From positions 1 to 64,000 of the forward strand of contig JAGNEJ010000005.1 in assembly GCA_018003315.1 (NCBI GenBank): a stretch of 64,000 bases of DNA, in the 5' to 3' direction. The stretch comes from Verrucomicrobiales bacterium. GTDB taxonomy: Bacteria > Verrucomicrobiota > Verrucomicrobiia > Verrucomicrobiales > V1-33. The translations under genes and the position numbers were made by a program. Every line of letters starts with the position of its first letter. Positions within the stretch are counted from its first letter, which is position 1. This document shows positions 45,399 through 54,024 of the stretch, one piece after another. The notes beneath the pieces are model-generated. The model was not told where the DNA came from, ran no database searches, and saw only the letters and a list, made by a program, of their open reading frames with translations.

Positions 45399-46076
45399 TT
45401 ATGCGCGCCGCCGACGAAAGGCAAGGCCGACTGCCATTGCCAGAATGACGGCTGCGGAGGGTTCCGGAATGGCTGTGGCATCCAGTCGAAAATTATCCAC
45501 ATGGAGGCGGATACCGCTGATTTCCTGGACACCGATCCGGATGTTGCCCGTAGGTGCCACGGCACCGGTGGTATAAGTGAAAGTAACATCCCCGAAGGCG
45601 GTGGGAGCCGGAACTGTCAGGGATGTGTCGTAGTCCGTGTACCAGCCGGAGCCAGGTGTGTAGAGACTGTAGGGACCGTCGAAGGGTCCGGGGGAAGGGA
45701 GTGGTTCCAGCGAGGATGCCAAAAAGAAGCGCCCGGTGCCCGCGCCGGCACCGCTGCGGTTTCCGACACCGACGGTGAAGGTATAAGTGGTGTTCGGTGC
45801 CCAGGCGGCACTGAGATTCTGGTAGATCATTCCATACTCGTTGCCGTCAAAACCAAGGTGATTGGAGCCGTCGGAGGCGAATCCGGGGATATGCTCCAGG
45901 AAGTTGGTGTTGTCGCCGCCCTGGGGGTCGGACCACCCAGTGGGAACAGCGTTACTCCAACTGCCGGCACCGAGGATGTCGGTTTCAAAACCGGAATTGG
46001 TGATCGTCACTCCAGCCGCTCCGGAAAAAGAGAGGGTGGACAGCAAAAACATCAGAGACAGAAATAGGGGTTTCAT
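45399..46076 (-). CDS. PEP-CTERM sorting-domain protein
   Basis: 225 residues with a signal peptide (MKPLFLSLMFLLSTLSFSGAA), a beta-sandwich domain with TNSGFETDI and NFLEHIPGFASDGSNHLGF, and a C-terminal PEP-CTERM signal: IPEPSAAVILAMAVGLAFRR followed by basic residues. This signal is processed by an exosortase, with the protein released to the surface or matrix. No exosortase gene is in the window. The beta domain resembles those found in other verrucomicrobial and beta-proteobacterial PEP-CTERM proteins. A terminator-like hairpin follows. Confidence 0.9.
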   Translation of the reverse strand: MKPLFLSLMFLLSTLSFSGAAGVTITNSGFETDILGAGSWSNAVPTGWSDPQGGDNTNFLEHIPGFASDGSNHLGFDGNEYGMIYQNLSAAWAPNTTYTFTVGVGNRSGAGAGTGRFFLASSLEPLPSPGPFDGPYSLYTPGSGWYTDYDTSLTVPAPTAFGDVTFTYTTGAVAPTGNIRIGVQEISGIRLHVDNFRLDATAIPEPSAAVILAMAVGLAFRRRRA

Positions 46077-46241
46077 GTGAAATGAAAGAACGGTTAAAAG
46101 TTAGTAACTGCTATAACAAGGCGTGCCGAGGTTGTCAATTTTTTTTGGCAAAATGTCGCCCCGTCGAATTGCCTCCGCCGGTCTGCCGCCTGCGACTCCT
46201 ATTGGGTGAGGCGGCGCACGATGCGAAAGCGCAAAGTCGGG

Positions 46242-49200
46242 CTAAACCAAACCCCGGCGCACCGCCGCCCGCCGCCCGCGCCAGGTGATGGCACCCAGCA
46301 GCAATCCCGCCGCTGCCACCGCTCCGGGTTCCGGGACGGGGACGAGTTCCACGATGCCGCCGTTCGTGAGAAATTTCGCTCCGCTCCCGATGGCCGTGGT
46401 GCCGCTGTCGCTGTAAAACTGAACATCGGCGAAATCCGTCCCTGCGGTTCCGCTGGTGAAAAGCAGCCTGTCCGTTCCGTTGATGTTCCAGAGTGTCCCC
46501 GTCCAGTTCCACACGGCCAGTTTTTTTCCGGCTGTGACGGACAATGAAGCAAAGGTGATGTCGGCATCACCGCCGCCCATGTCGATGACCGAGTCCGACA
46601 AGAGGGAAAGCGCTCCGGTTGTTTCCGTCACCGTTCCCGAAAATCCGAGCGCTGCAGAACTCAATGAATCGCGGTTCAATTTGACGCCTGCGGCGTTGTT
46701 CAAACGATCGCCCGCGGTGCTCCCGACAAGCAGAGTACCGCCGGTAATGTTGATTTCGGAAGTTTGAGTCAGTGCGCCGGTTCCGGACAACTCCAGCGTG
46801 CCGCCCGAGACCGTCGTCGTGCCGGAGTAGGTGTTGCTGCCGGTGAGGGTTTGCGTGCCAGTGCCGATTTTTGTAAGGGCGAGCGGGCTGCCGCCATTTT
46901 GGATCACGGCTCCTGAGAATGTGCCGCTGCCGCCCGCCGAGCCGACCGTCAGCCCCGTCCCGAGCCCGATCAGCGGGTAGTTCTGGACCGTGCCGCTGCC
47001 CTTGAGCGCATTGATCCTCTCGCTGACGCCGCTGCTTGCGGCGAGCTGGAAAACCGCACCAGCATCGACGGTGACGCTGCTCCCGTCAGGAATCGCCTCC
47101 CCCGCCGTGCCAGCCGTCGGTTGAAGGACCGTGCCTGTGCCGGTGACGAGAATGTCGCCGACGAAATCATTGGCCGGATTCGTGAGCGTGGTGCGCTGGC
47201 CGCCGGTGACCGTGAGTAGGCCGACGTTGCCGGTCACTTTGCCATCGAAGGTCAGCCGGTCGCCCGCGATTTCGCTGCTGAACGTTGTCGCGCGGTTCAG
47301 CGTCACCGTGCCAGTGAAACTCGCCGCATCTGCACCGCTGCCGGTGTTGGTGGCGCCGAGCGTCACCGTGCCGCTGCCTGCGGCACTGACCGTCACCGCA
47401 TTGCCGATGTCCGCACGATTGTTGAGGTAGAGCGCGGTGGTTGCCGCACCGTCGCCGATGGTGATCGAGCTGGTGCCAAAGCCCGTATTCGAGCTGGTCT
47501 CCACGCGGCCCGCGCTGATGACGGTCGGACCGGCATAGGTATTCGCACCGCTCAGGATGAGCTTGCCCGCGCCAGTCTTCGCGAGTGTCGAATCGCCCGC
47601 ACCGTCCCGGATCAAGCCACTGATCGTCAGGTCCGCGTCCGCCGTGCCGTCGGCGACGTTGAGCGTGATAATCTGGGTGGGATGGACTTTGATCAGCTCA
47701 ACAACGGACGCGATCGTATTGCCGTCGTTGCCGCTGAAGGTGTGCGTGACGCCCGCGGGGAGATTTCCCGAGCGAAAACCCGCGGAGGTGGCGCTCGTCA
47801 CCGTGCCATTGGTGAGGTTGAGGGCGTTGATGTAGTTGAGCGCGAGGGCTCCCGTGTTTTTGGAGAAGCGGAGGGTGCCGCCGTTGATGGTGTAGGTGCT
47901 GGTGCTCTTTGTGAGCCAGTCGCCATCGATTTCCAGCGTCGCGGTGGGGTTTACCGTGTAGGTCTGCGCCGTATTGAACGTGCCGTCATCGAAGCCTGCC
48001 GTGCCGGTGAATTTCAGGGTGCCGCCATTGACGGTGATGCCGCCGCTGGCGGAGTTGCCAACCGAGGTGATCGTCTGCGTGCCGCCTCCTTCCTTGCGGA
48101 TCGCGAGGGAGTTGGGGTCCGGTCCATTGAGCAGCAGACCGCTGAAGCTGCCGCTCCCGCCCGCGGAGCCGAGCACCAGCGTTTGCACGCCGCCCACGCC
48201 TTCATGCCGCCGTATCGTGCCGCTGCCGGAAAGGGCGTTGATCGTTTCCACCGATCCGACCGCACCGGCGAGCTTCACCAACGCACCCGGGCCGATGTCG
48301 ATGCTGCTGCCATCGGGGATGTGCTCGCTGCCGGTGGCCACGCCGGTCTGCAGGGTCGTGTTCGTGCCGGTGACGACGATGTTGCCGACGAAATCGTTGG
48401 TGGTGTTGTCGAGAACCGTGCGCTGTCCGCCCGCGATGGTGAGCGTGCCGACGCTGCCGGTGATCTTGCCGGTGTAGGTCGTCCGGTCGGTGCTCGCGGC
48501 GGTGAGCGTCGTCGGTCGGTTCAGCGTGAGCAGGCCGGAGAAAACGAGGTTGCCGCTCGCGCCCGTGGTCGAGCCGATGGTCGCCGTGCCGGTGCCGAGC
48601 GCGGAGACGGTGATCGGCCGCGCGACGTCCGCCGTGGTGGTGAGCAGCGCCACGTTGCCCGCGCCGGTGGCCGCGTCGCCGAGCACCACGCTGGCCGTGC
48701 CCAGCGCGTTCGCGTTGGCGCCGACGTTCACCGTGCCGTTGCTGATCGTGAGCGTGCCGCTGAGCGTGTTTGCCCCGGTGAGCGAGAGCACGCCCGCGCC
48801 GGCTTTCACGTAGCTGCCCGCGCCGGCGAGCACGTTGGCGATGGTGATGTCGTCGCTGCGGTTGTAGGTCAGCGTTGCGCCGCTGGCGACGGTGACCGTG
48901 CCGGTGCCATGCGCGCCGGTGGTGCCGCCGCCGCCGATGGTGAGCGAACCGGCCAGCACATTGGTCGTGCCGGTGTAGGTGTTCGCGCCCAGGAAGACGG
49001 CGTTGCTCGCCTGTTCCACGTTGAAATGCGTCCCGCTGCCCGAGATGACCGTGCCCGCGCCGAAGGTCACCGTCTTGCCGTTCACGCCATAGACGTGGAG
49101 CGTGTTGCCGTTGCCGAAGACGTTCGCGCTGTTGATGACCAGATCGCCGTTGATCGGGTTGAACTCGCCCGTGCCCGGCTGCCCGGTGTTGATCGCCAAG

Positions 49201-49547
49201 TCCATGGCGAGCGTCTGCGTGGCGGTGCTGTAGTTTTCGATTTTGCCGAAAAGATCGATCGCGTTGCCGCTGAGCGAAAACGCTCCTGCGGTGGCGTCGA
49301 AGAAGATCGAGCGGAAATCATCGAAGGCCGTGTAGTTGTTCACCGGGGTGAGCCGCGTGGTGCCCGCGAAGGTGAGGTCCACCGTATTGCCAGGGGAGGG
49401 AGCACCGTCGGGATTCCAGTTCGCACCGGTGCCCCAGTTGTCATCGCTGCCGCCACCATCCCAGGTGGTACCGGAGTTTGCCGCGTGTGCCATGAGCAGG
49501 TAGCCGAAGGAATGGATGAGAATGCGTGAGGGACGTCGGGGAATCAT
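46242..49547 (-). CDS. PEP-CTERM protein with autotransporter-associated beta-strand repeats
   Basis: 1101 residues, Gly/Thr/Ser-rich, with a signal peptide (LIHSFGYLLMAHAANSGTTW) and many beta-helix units of the autotransporter-strand type (for example GAGVLSLTGANTLSGTLTIS, GAGKLILSGANTYAGPTVIS and GTQTLTGSNTYSGTTTVSGG). A module of about 130 residues is present twice, once near 48030-48480 and once near 46830-47250 on the DNA. The C-terminus is VPEPGAVAAAGLLLGAITWR with basic residues, a PEP-CTERM signal. No beta-barrel translocator domain is present, so it is not a classic autotransporter; exosortase would handle sorting. Function on the surface is unknown. Confidence 0.9.
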   Translation of the reverse strand: MIPRRPSRILIHSFGYLLMAHAANSGTTWDGGGSDDNWGTGANWNPDGAPSPGNTVDLTFAGTTRLTPVNNYTAFDDFRSIFFDATAGAFSLSGNAIDLFGKIENYSTATQTLAMDLAINTGQPGTGEFNPINGDLVINSANVFGNGNTLHVYGVNGKTVTFGAGTVISGSGTHFNVEQASNAVFLGANTYTGTTNVLAGSLTIGGGGTTGAHGTGTVTVASGATLTYNRSDDITIANVLAGAGSYVKAGAGVLSLTGANTLSGTLTISNGTVNVGANANALGTASVVLGDAATGAGNVALLTTTADVARPITVSALGTGTATIGSTTGASGNLVFSGLLTLNRPTTLTAASTDRTTYTGKITGSVGTLTIAGGQRTVLDNTTNDFVGNIVVTGTNTTLQTGVATGSEHIPDGSSIDIGPGALVKLAGAVGSVETINALSGSGTIRRHEGVGGVQTLVLGSAGGSGSFSGLLLNGPDPNSLAIRKEGGGTQTITSVGNSASGGITVNGGTLKFTGTAGFDDGTFNTAQTYTVNPTATLEIDGDWLTKSTSTYTINGGTLRFSKNTGALALNYINALNLTNGTVTSATSAGFRSGNLPAGVTHTFSGNDGNTIASVVELIKVHPTQIITLNVADGTADADLTISGLIRDGAGDSTLAKTGAGKLILSGANTYAGPTVISAGRVETSSNTGFGTSSITIGDGAATTALYLNNRADIGNAVTVSAAGSGTVTLGATNTGSGADAASFTGTVTLNRATTFSSEIAGDRLTFDGKVTGNVGLLTVTGGQRTTLTNPANDFVGDILVTGTGTVLQPTAGTAGEAIPDGSSVTVDAGAVFQLAASSGVSERINALKGSGTVQNYPLIGLGTGLTVGSAGGSGTFSGAVIQNGGSPLALTKIGTGTQTLTGSNTYSGTTTVSGGTLELSGTGALTQTSEINITGGTLLVGSTAGDRLNNAAGVKLNRDSLSSAALGFSGTVTETTGALSLLSDSVIDMGGGDADITFASLSVTAGKKLAVWNWTGTLWNINGTDRLLFTSGTAGTDFADVQFYSDSGTTAIGSGAKFLTNGGIVELVPVPEPGAVAAAGLLLGAITWRGRRAAVRRGLV

Positions 49548-49738
49548 GGTTTGTGAATTTGCCTGTCTGATTTTCCTTGAACGGTGCCGGTGGGAAACCC
49601 CGACTGCAGGCAGAAATGCTGCCTAGCATTGCGCTTTACTGCAACGTGGACTTTTTTTTCAAGGGTATTTTTTGAAAAACTGCCCGCCAATGTCTCTGTA
49701 GCAAGAAATTGGCCCTTCTCGGAATGGTGTGGAAATTT

Positions 49739-50090
49739 TCACAGCAGCGAGCGGTCGCGTTTTCCGAGGAGGAAGAGAATGCGGATGCGGTGGTGTGGGA
49801 AGTTGCGGAACCCTCGGGCGGCGGATTTGAGGGCTTGGATGACGCGGTTGAAGCCTACGACCAGGGCGTTGCGGATGAGGTGTGCGAACCAGGTGAGCCA
49901 TCGCGGCAGGCTGGCTTTGAAACGGCACCTAGGCTTCTTCATTGGCTCCAGTCGGCAGCGCTGGCTGCGGCGATGCCACTTCCCAGAATCCGCCGAAACG
50001 CTCCTTGAGCTCCCAGGTCCGCGATTTCTTCAGCGTGAGCCGCGCCAGGGCTTTGAAGCGGGTGGGTTTCTCGGAACTCAAATTCAGGGT
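49739..50090 (-). pseudogene. Decayed ISL3-family transposase (C-terminal part)
   Basis: Two frames on the minus strand read like the end of an ISL3 (IS204/IS1001/IS1096/IS1165) transposase. The upstream frame has FKALARLTLKKSRTWELKER then FGGFWEVA. After a frameshift and an apparent short deletion the downstream frame has CRLEPMKKPRCRFKASLPRW, then WFAHLIRNALVVGFNRVIQ and ARGFRNFPHHRIRILFLLGK. In this family the conserved acidic residue lies in a V-E-G-F-N type motif; here it reads V-V-G-F-N, so even the surviving part lacks the catalytic Glu. The N-terminal two-thirds are absent. It occupies the gap of about 640 bases between the beta-strand repeat gene and the M23 peptidase gene. No terminal inverted repeats were found by eye. 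Confidence 0.7.
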
Positions 50091-50190
50091 GGTGTCTCCC
50101 TGCGCTGCGGTGTTTTCCCTAACGAATCTGTAATGATGCGGGCGGATGTCCGCTGGCCGCTGCGAGGTTTCCATGCCCTGCCCACCGTGT

Positions 50191-51381
50191 TCACTCCCCG
50201 GTGATGAGTTTGAGATAGGCGGTTCCGTGGGCGGTGAGCTGGGCACTGGAGCCGGTGCCGGAGAGCATTTCCCGGGTGTTCCAGAGATGGTTGCCGGCAA
50301 AGGGCTTTACCCAGGTGAGGCGCGGGGTTTCCGTGCGTTCGGACTCCGGGGCGACAGAGAGCGGCACGCCGGAACCCGCGAAGGTAACTTCCCAGGAAGC
50401 GGCGGCCTCACCGGGCAGACGCAGCCACGGATAGCGCAGCACCATCTCCAGCTCGCTGCCTCGGTTGGGGAGACGCACGCGATATCCGGGCTCGCTTTCC
50501 CGGATGAAATCCGAAAGGCGCAGGGTGGGCTGGCGACCGACGGCGAGCAGCCATCCGGCTACATCCAGTCCGACCAGATTCAGCCCGTTCATCGTGGGAT
50601 TTGGCGCGGTGGACGGCGTGACGGTCGCCTCATTCCATTGGGCATGCCTGGCGGAAATCAGCAGGTTCAACTCCACATGGACGTGGGAGCGGCGGCGGTT
50701 GATGCCCGTGCCGGTGTGTCCCATGATGCCGAGCGCCCCGCCGCAGGCGACCTGCTGGCCCGGCACCGCATCCACCCGGGCGAGGTGGGCGTAGAGGCTG
50801 AAAAACGGTCCGCTTTCCGTGGCATGACGCACAATGACGTAGTTGCCATAGTTGCTTTTGCCGGCACTGACATTGGTCATGACCACGAGGCCGTCAGCCA
50901 TCGCGTGGACGGTGTCCAGCGGCTCGCCCTTGCTGTCACGGCGCACTGGCGCCACGTCCATCCCTTCGTGGAAGCGGCTGAAAACCACGGTGCCGTCCGG
51001 GGCTGTTTTTGGGTCCCTGACAAATCCATACATTCCGCCCTGCCAGACTTCCACGGACTGGCCGTTCACCGTCCGGTCCACGAACATGTAGTAGCGGTTT
51101 TCCCTCCCGGCCAGGATGCCGTCGTTGGCCGTTGGAAGCTGAAAGCGCAGTCCACCTGGGGCCGCCGCCGGTGGTCGCTGCCGGACAGGCGGCGGGGCAG
51201 ACAACGGCGGGGGACGCAGCGCCGGGGTTGGGTTTGCTGGCGCGGACGACGGCGGTGCCGTTTGCGCAGCAGCAGCCTGGGGTGTCGTGGCTGCCGGCTG
51301 TCGGAGGCAGCCGCGCGAAAAAACGAGGAAGGCGAGCGAAAATGCCAGCATCGCCACGATGGCCACATGGGAACCCCGCAT
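50191..51381 (-). CDS. M23-family peptidase (LytM-type), membrane-anchored or exported
   Basis: 396 residues. An N-terminal membrane or signal segment (VAIVAMLAFSLAFLVFSRGC) precedes a Pro/Ala-rich linker. The catalytic domain has the M23 metal set: His138 and Asp142 in FHEGMD, and His233-x-His235 in SHVHVELN, plus His199 in LYAHL. It should cut peptidoglycan cross-bridges. The C-terminal region (from WLLAVGRQPTLRLSDF) is a beta-type domain without recognised family. Cys25 could be lipidated. It starts 17 bases after the gene at 51399. Confidence 0.88.
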   Translation of the reverse strand: MRGSHVAIVAMLAFSLAFLVFSRGCLRQPAATTPQAAAAQTAPPSSAPANPTPALRPPPLSAPPPVRQRPPAAAPGGLRFQLPTANDGILAGRENRYYMFVDRTVNGQSVEVWQGGMYGFVRDPKTAPDGTVVFSRFHEGMDVAPVRRDSKGEPLDTVHAMADGLVVMTNVSAGKSNYGNYVIVRHATESGPFFSLYAHLARVDAVPGQQVACGGALGIMGHTGTGINRRRSHVHVELNLLISARHAQWNEATVTPSTAPNPTMNGLNLVGLDVAGWLLAVGRQPTLRLSDFIRESEPGYRVRLPNRGSELEMVLRYPWLRLPGEAAASWEVTFAGSGVPLSVAPESERTETPRLTWVKPFAGNHLWNTREMLSGTGSSAQLTAHGTAYLKLITGE

Positions 51382-51398
51382 GCCGTTGGCTGGTTGCC

Positions 51399-51914
51399 TT
51401 ACTCACCTTCGTCCGGGCGCCGCCGCGAACTTGCCTCGTCCGGCGGCGGTGCGCCCAGTTCCTTGTACTTTGCCCGCAGGGCCTTGACGTCCTCCTCGCT
51501 CAAGCCTTTCCAGACGACGATGGTGTGGTCGTTGCGCCGCGGTTTGTCGATGCGCAGGAAATCCACCGGACGGCCGTTGACGATGACTCGCATCAGTTTT
51601 CCGGAATCGATGGCCGCAGTCTGCAGCAACGACTCCCAGCCGCTGTTGTCCAGTTTGAACGCTGCTCCAAAACTTCCGTCGTCCGCGGGAAACACCGCGA
51701 ATCCCTTGAAATTCTTGTTCGTCACCACCGGTGAAATCCGGAAAAAATGTTTCTTGCCATCCGGCCCTTTTTCCGGGTCCGCACGCACCATGCGCTGGCC
51801 TTCGAATTCGTCTCCCTCCGCATGAAAGGAAACGGACAGACCGGGAGACTTCCCGCCGCCCGGTGCCAGCGCCGGAAGTGCAAACAACCACAACAGGGGG
51901 AGCAATCGCTTCAT
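51399..51914 (-). CDS. Hypothetical exported protein
   Basis: 171 residues from the ATG at 51914, which gives the signal peptide MKRLLPLLWLFALPALA; upstream in-frame starts lack it. The mature part reads VSFHAEGDEFEGQRMVRADP, then GFAVFPADDGSFGAAFKLDN and VIVNGRPVDFLRIDKP, an alternating pattern that may resemble a periplasmic protein-export domain, but I cannot assign a family. The gene precedes the M23 peptidase gene by 17 bases, so it may act in the same envelope process. Confidence 0.7.
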   Translation of the reverse strand: MKRLLPLLWLFALPALAPGGGKSPGLSVSFHAEGDEFEGQRMVRADPEKGPDGKKHFFRISPVVTNKNFKGFAVFPADDGSFGAAFKLDNSGWESLLQTAAIDSGKLMRVIVNGRPVDFLRIDKPRRNDHTIVVWKGLSEEDVKALRAKYKELGAPPPDEASSRRRPDEGE

Positions 51915-52068
51915 CGGCGCACATAGTTCCATTTTCGCGGAACCGGTCAACGGAAATCCCGCCGACGTCACCAGCATCCGCGTGGATCCAGGCGGGATGC
52001 CTGGTAGCGCGGCTTTGGGGGCCGGTTCAGGCAGGGATCGACGGAAGACAACGCCTTGGAACGACTGC

Positions 52069-54024
52069 TCAGTCTGTCCCCTTTTCGCCACAGGAGACGA
52101 TCACCAAGCGCTCCATGGCGCGGGTGCACGCCATGTAGAGGCGGCTGGCGTTGAGCCGGCGATGCCTCCGACGTTCCTCCTCCGGCAGACTGGGATTCTG
52201 CTCGAGATTTCTGAAATCGCGCAGGCCGCAAAGAATGACAACGGGCCGCTCCAACCCGGTCGCGGCATCCAGGGTGCCGAGCAGAATCCGGCTGGACCGC
52301 TCGTTCGGAGGGGCATCCAGATTCGCCGGCTCAAGCCCGGCCCGCATCAGATGGTGGCGCACATCCTCCACCTGACACCGCCGTGCGCAAAGCATGAGGA
52401 TGTCTCCCGGGGGTGCGCCTCCGGCGACCAGTTGCTGGACCTGGCGCACGACGGTGGCGATTTCCTCCTGTCGAGACTCAACCCGGATCTCCACAGGCTG
52501 GGGGCCATTCCGCATGGTGGAATTTTCGATGATTTGCAGGACCGGAGCCTCGGCGTCGTCGCGGACGCACGCTTCGTATCTGGCAGCAGCAAAACTCAGA
52601 ATCTGGAGTGTGTTTCGATAGGGTCGGCTCAGGACGATGGATCGCCCCTTGACCTCAAATCCGGCTTCCCGCCAGGATTGGCCCCGTCCCAGGAATCCCT
52701 GGGCGGGGTCGGCACAGAGAAACAAATGCCCGCCGGGCAGCAGTGCGCTGCGGATGAGCTTGAACCAGGTGGGTGCAAAAAACTGGGCCTCGTCCACCAG
52801 GATGAAATCATAAGGCAGGCCGCGATGGCCCTGGTGCAGCATGCTGAAGGCGCGGCGCGACCAGTCGGTGACGCCCGCGGTGTCGAGCCTGCGGGAGTAT
52901 TCCTCAAGCAGTTGAAAGATGGCCGAACGCTGGGTCTCGCGGAGGGCCTTGGTGCGGCCGGTGCGGGGCGTGCGGAGGTATTCTTCGACACGTTGCAGCC
53001 CCTGGTCGTGAATCCAGTCGAACTCGTCCTTGAGAAAGCGAGGATCGTAACGGCTCTCCGGAAGAAAGGAATCGCGCTCGTAATCCTTGAGCACGCGCCC
53101 CGCCCCTGGCCAGCGCCTGCCCAGCCACGAGTAGAATGTCAGGAACTCCACTCCGCCGCTGCCGCAGATGCGCTGAAAGCGACCTTCCAGATCGGAGCAC
53201 AGGGCGCGGTTGTGCGTCAGCACGGCAATGCGGGCGCTGGGGTGAAATTGTCTGAGCATCGCCGCACGGTGGACAAGCACCACGGACTTCCCGGTGCCGG
53301 CGGCCCCGGTGATGAGCCGCAGGGAAAAATTGCCTGCGGCCTCCCGCCCTTCATCAGGCAGCCACAGGTCCAGTTTGACGCAGCGGTCCTGGTCGTAATC
53401 CAGAAGCTGGGGCAGCAGGGACAATTGTTCTTCCCCGCGGTGCCGACGACGCTCGGTGGCGCTCGGAGGTGCCGGCTGGATCACCGTTTCCGGCGCCAAA
53501 AACGCACGCAGCAGGGTCAGGTGCTCTTCGGTGACCGCAGTATGAACCGGAATGCGCTGCCACGCGCTCAGGAGGCGGGCCGGTTGAGCGGATTCCTTTC
53601 CGGCCAGCAGCACGTCATCCATGTCCAGGGCCGGCCACTGGCGGCGCAGTTCAGCCTCCGGCCAGAATGGGCATGCGATCATCAATGCCGGAGCCGCCGA
53701 GATCGCACCACTGGCCTCTTTCCATGCCTGTTGAATCTCCCGCAGGCGGGCCGCCAGAGAGGAAAGGCTGCAGGGCAACGCTGCCGGGTCGAAGAGCTGG
53801 CCTGCGGCATCCGGCGGCCCTGCTTCCGCGCTCACCGCCAGGCAGGCGATGCGCCCGCTCTTGTCCGAGACAAGAAAGTCCGGCCAGCCACCGGCAGAAA
53901 CACGGGCCTCCCGCAGTTTGGTCATGACCAGCCCGTGCGACTTCAAACTCAACAAGGCCTTGCCGACCACCTTGACGGCATCCAGCCTGCGGCGCAGCCG
54001 CGCTTTGTTTTCATTAAAAGACAT
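52069..54024 (-). CDS. SF1 (UvrD/Rep-like) DNA helicase, second of a coupled pair
   Basis: 651 residues from the ATG at 54024, which overlaps the stop of the upstream helicase gene (11-base overlap), so translation is coupled. Walker A LITGAAGTGKSVVLVHRA near 240-250; Walker B ILVDEAQFFAPTWF near 410; motif III LCADPAQGFLG; motif IV RPYRNTLQIL; and motif VI LYMACTRAMERLVIVS near the end. Residues 1-200 are an unassigned, basic N-terminal domain with a possible nuclease-like fold (GGWPDFLVSDKSGRIACLAV), but no catalytic set can be confirmed. It pairs with a UPF1/DNA2-like helicase, an arrangement seen in some DNA-repair and anti-phage loci. Confidence 0.85.
   Translation of the reverse strand: MSFNENKARLRRRLDAVKVVGKALLSLKSHGLVMTKLREARVSAGGWPDFLVSDKSGRIACLAVSAEAGPPDAAGQLFDPAALPCSLSSLAARLREIQQAWKEASGAISAAPALMIACPFWPEAELRRQWPALDMDDVLLAGKESAQPARLLSAWQRIPVHTAVTEEHLTLLRAFLAPETVIQPAPPSATERRRHRGEEQLSLLPQLLDYDQDRCVKLDLWLPDEGREAAGNFSLRLITGAAGTGKSVVLVHRAAMLRQFHPSARIAVLTHNRALCSDLEGRFQRICGSGGVEFLTFYSWLGRRWPGAGRVLKDYERDSFLPESRYDPRFLKDEFDWIHDQGLQRVEEYLRTPRTGRTKALRETQRSAIFQLLEEYSRRLDTAGVTDWSRRAFSMLHQGHRGLPYDFILVDEAQFFAPTWFKLIRSALLPGGHLFLCADPAQGFLGRGQSWREAGFEVKGRSIVLSRPYRNTLQILSFAAARYEACVRDDAEAPVLQIIENSTMRNGPQPVEIRVESRQEEIATVVRQVQQLVAGGAPPGDILMLCARRCQVEDVRHHLMRAGLEPANLDAPPNERSSRILLGTLDAATGLERPVVILCGLRDFRNLEQNPSLPEEERRRHRRLNASRLYMACTRAMERLVIVSCGEKGTD

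Noticed and set aside
47682-49529. 615-codon ORF on the plus strand inside the beta-strand repeat gene
   Set aside because: Arg/Ala/Gly/Val-rich shadow of the repeat gene; the opposite strand has clear repeats, signal peptide and PEP-CTERM signal.
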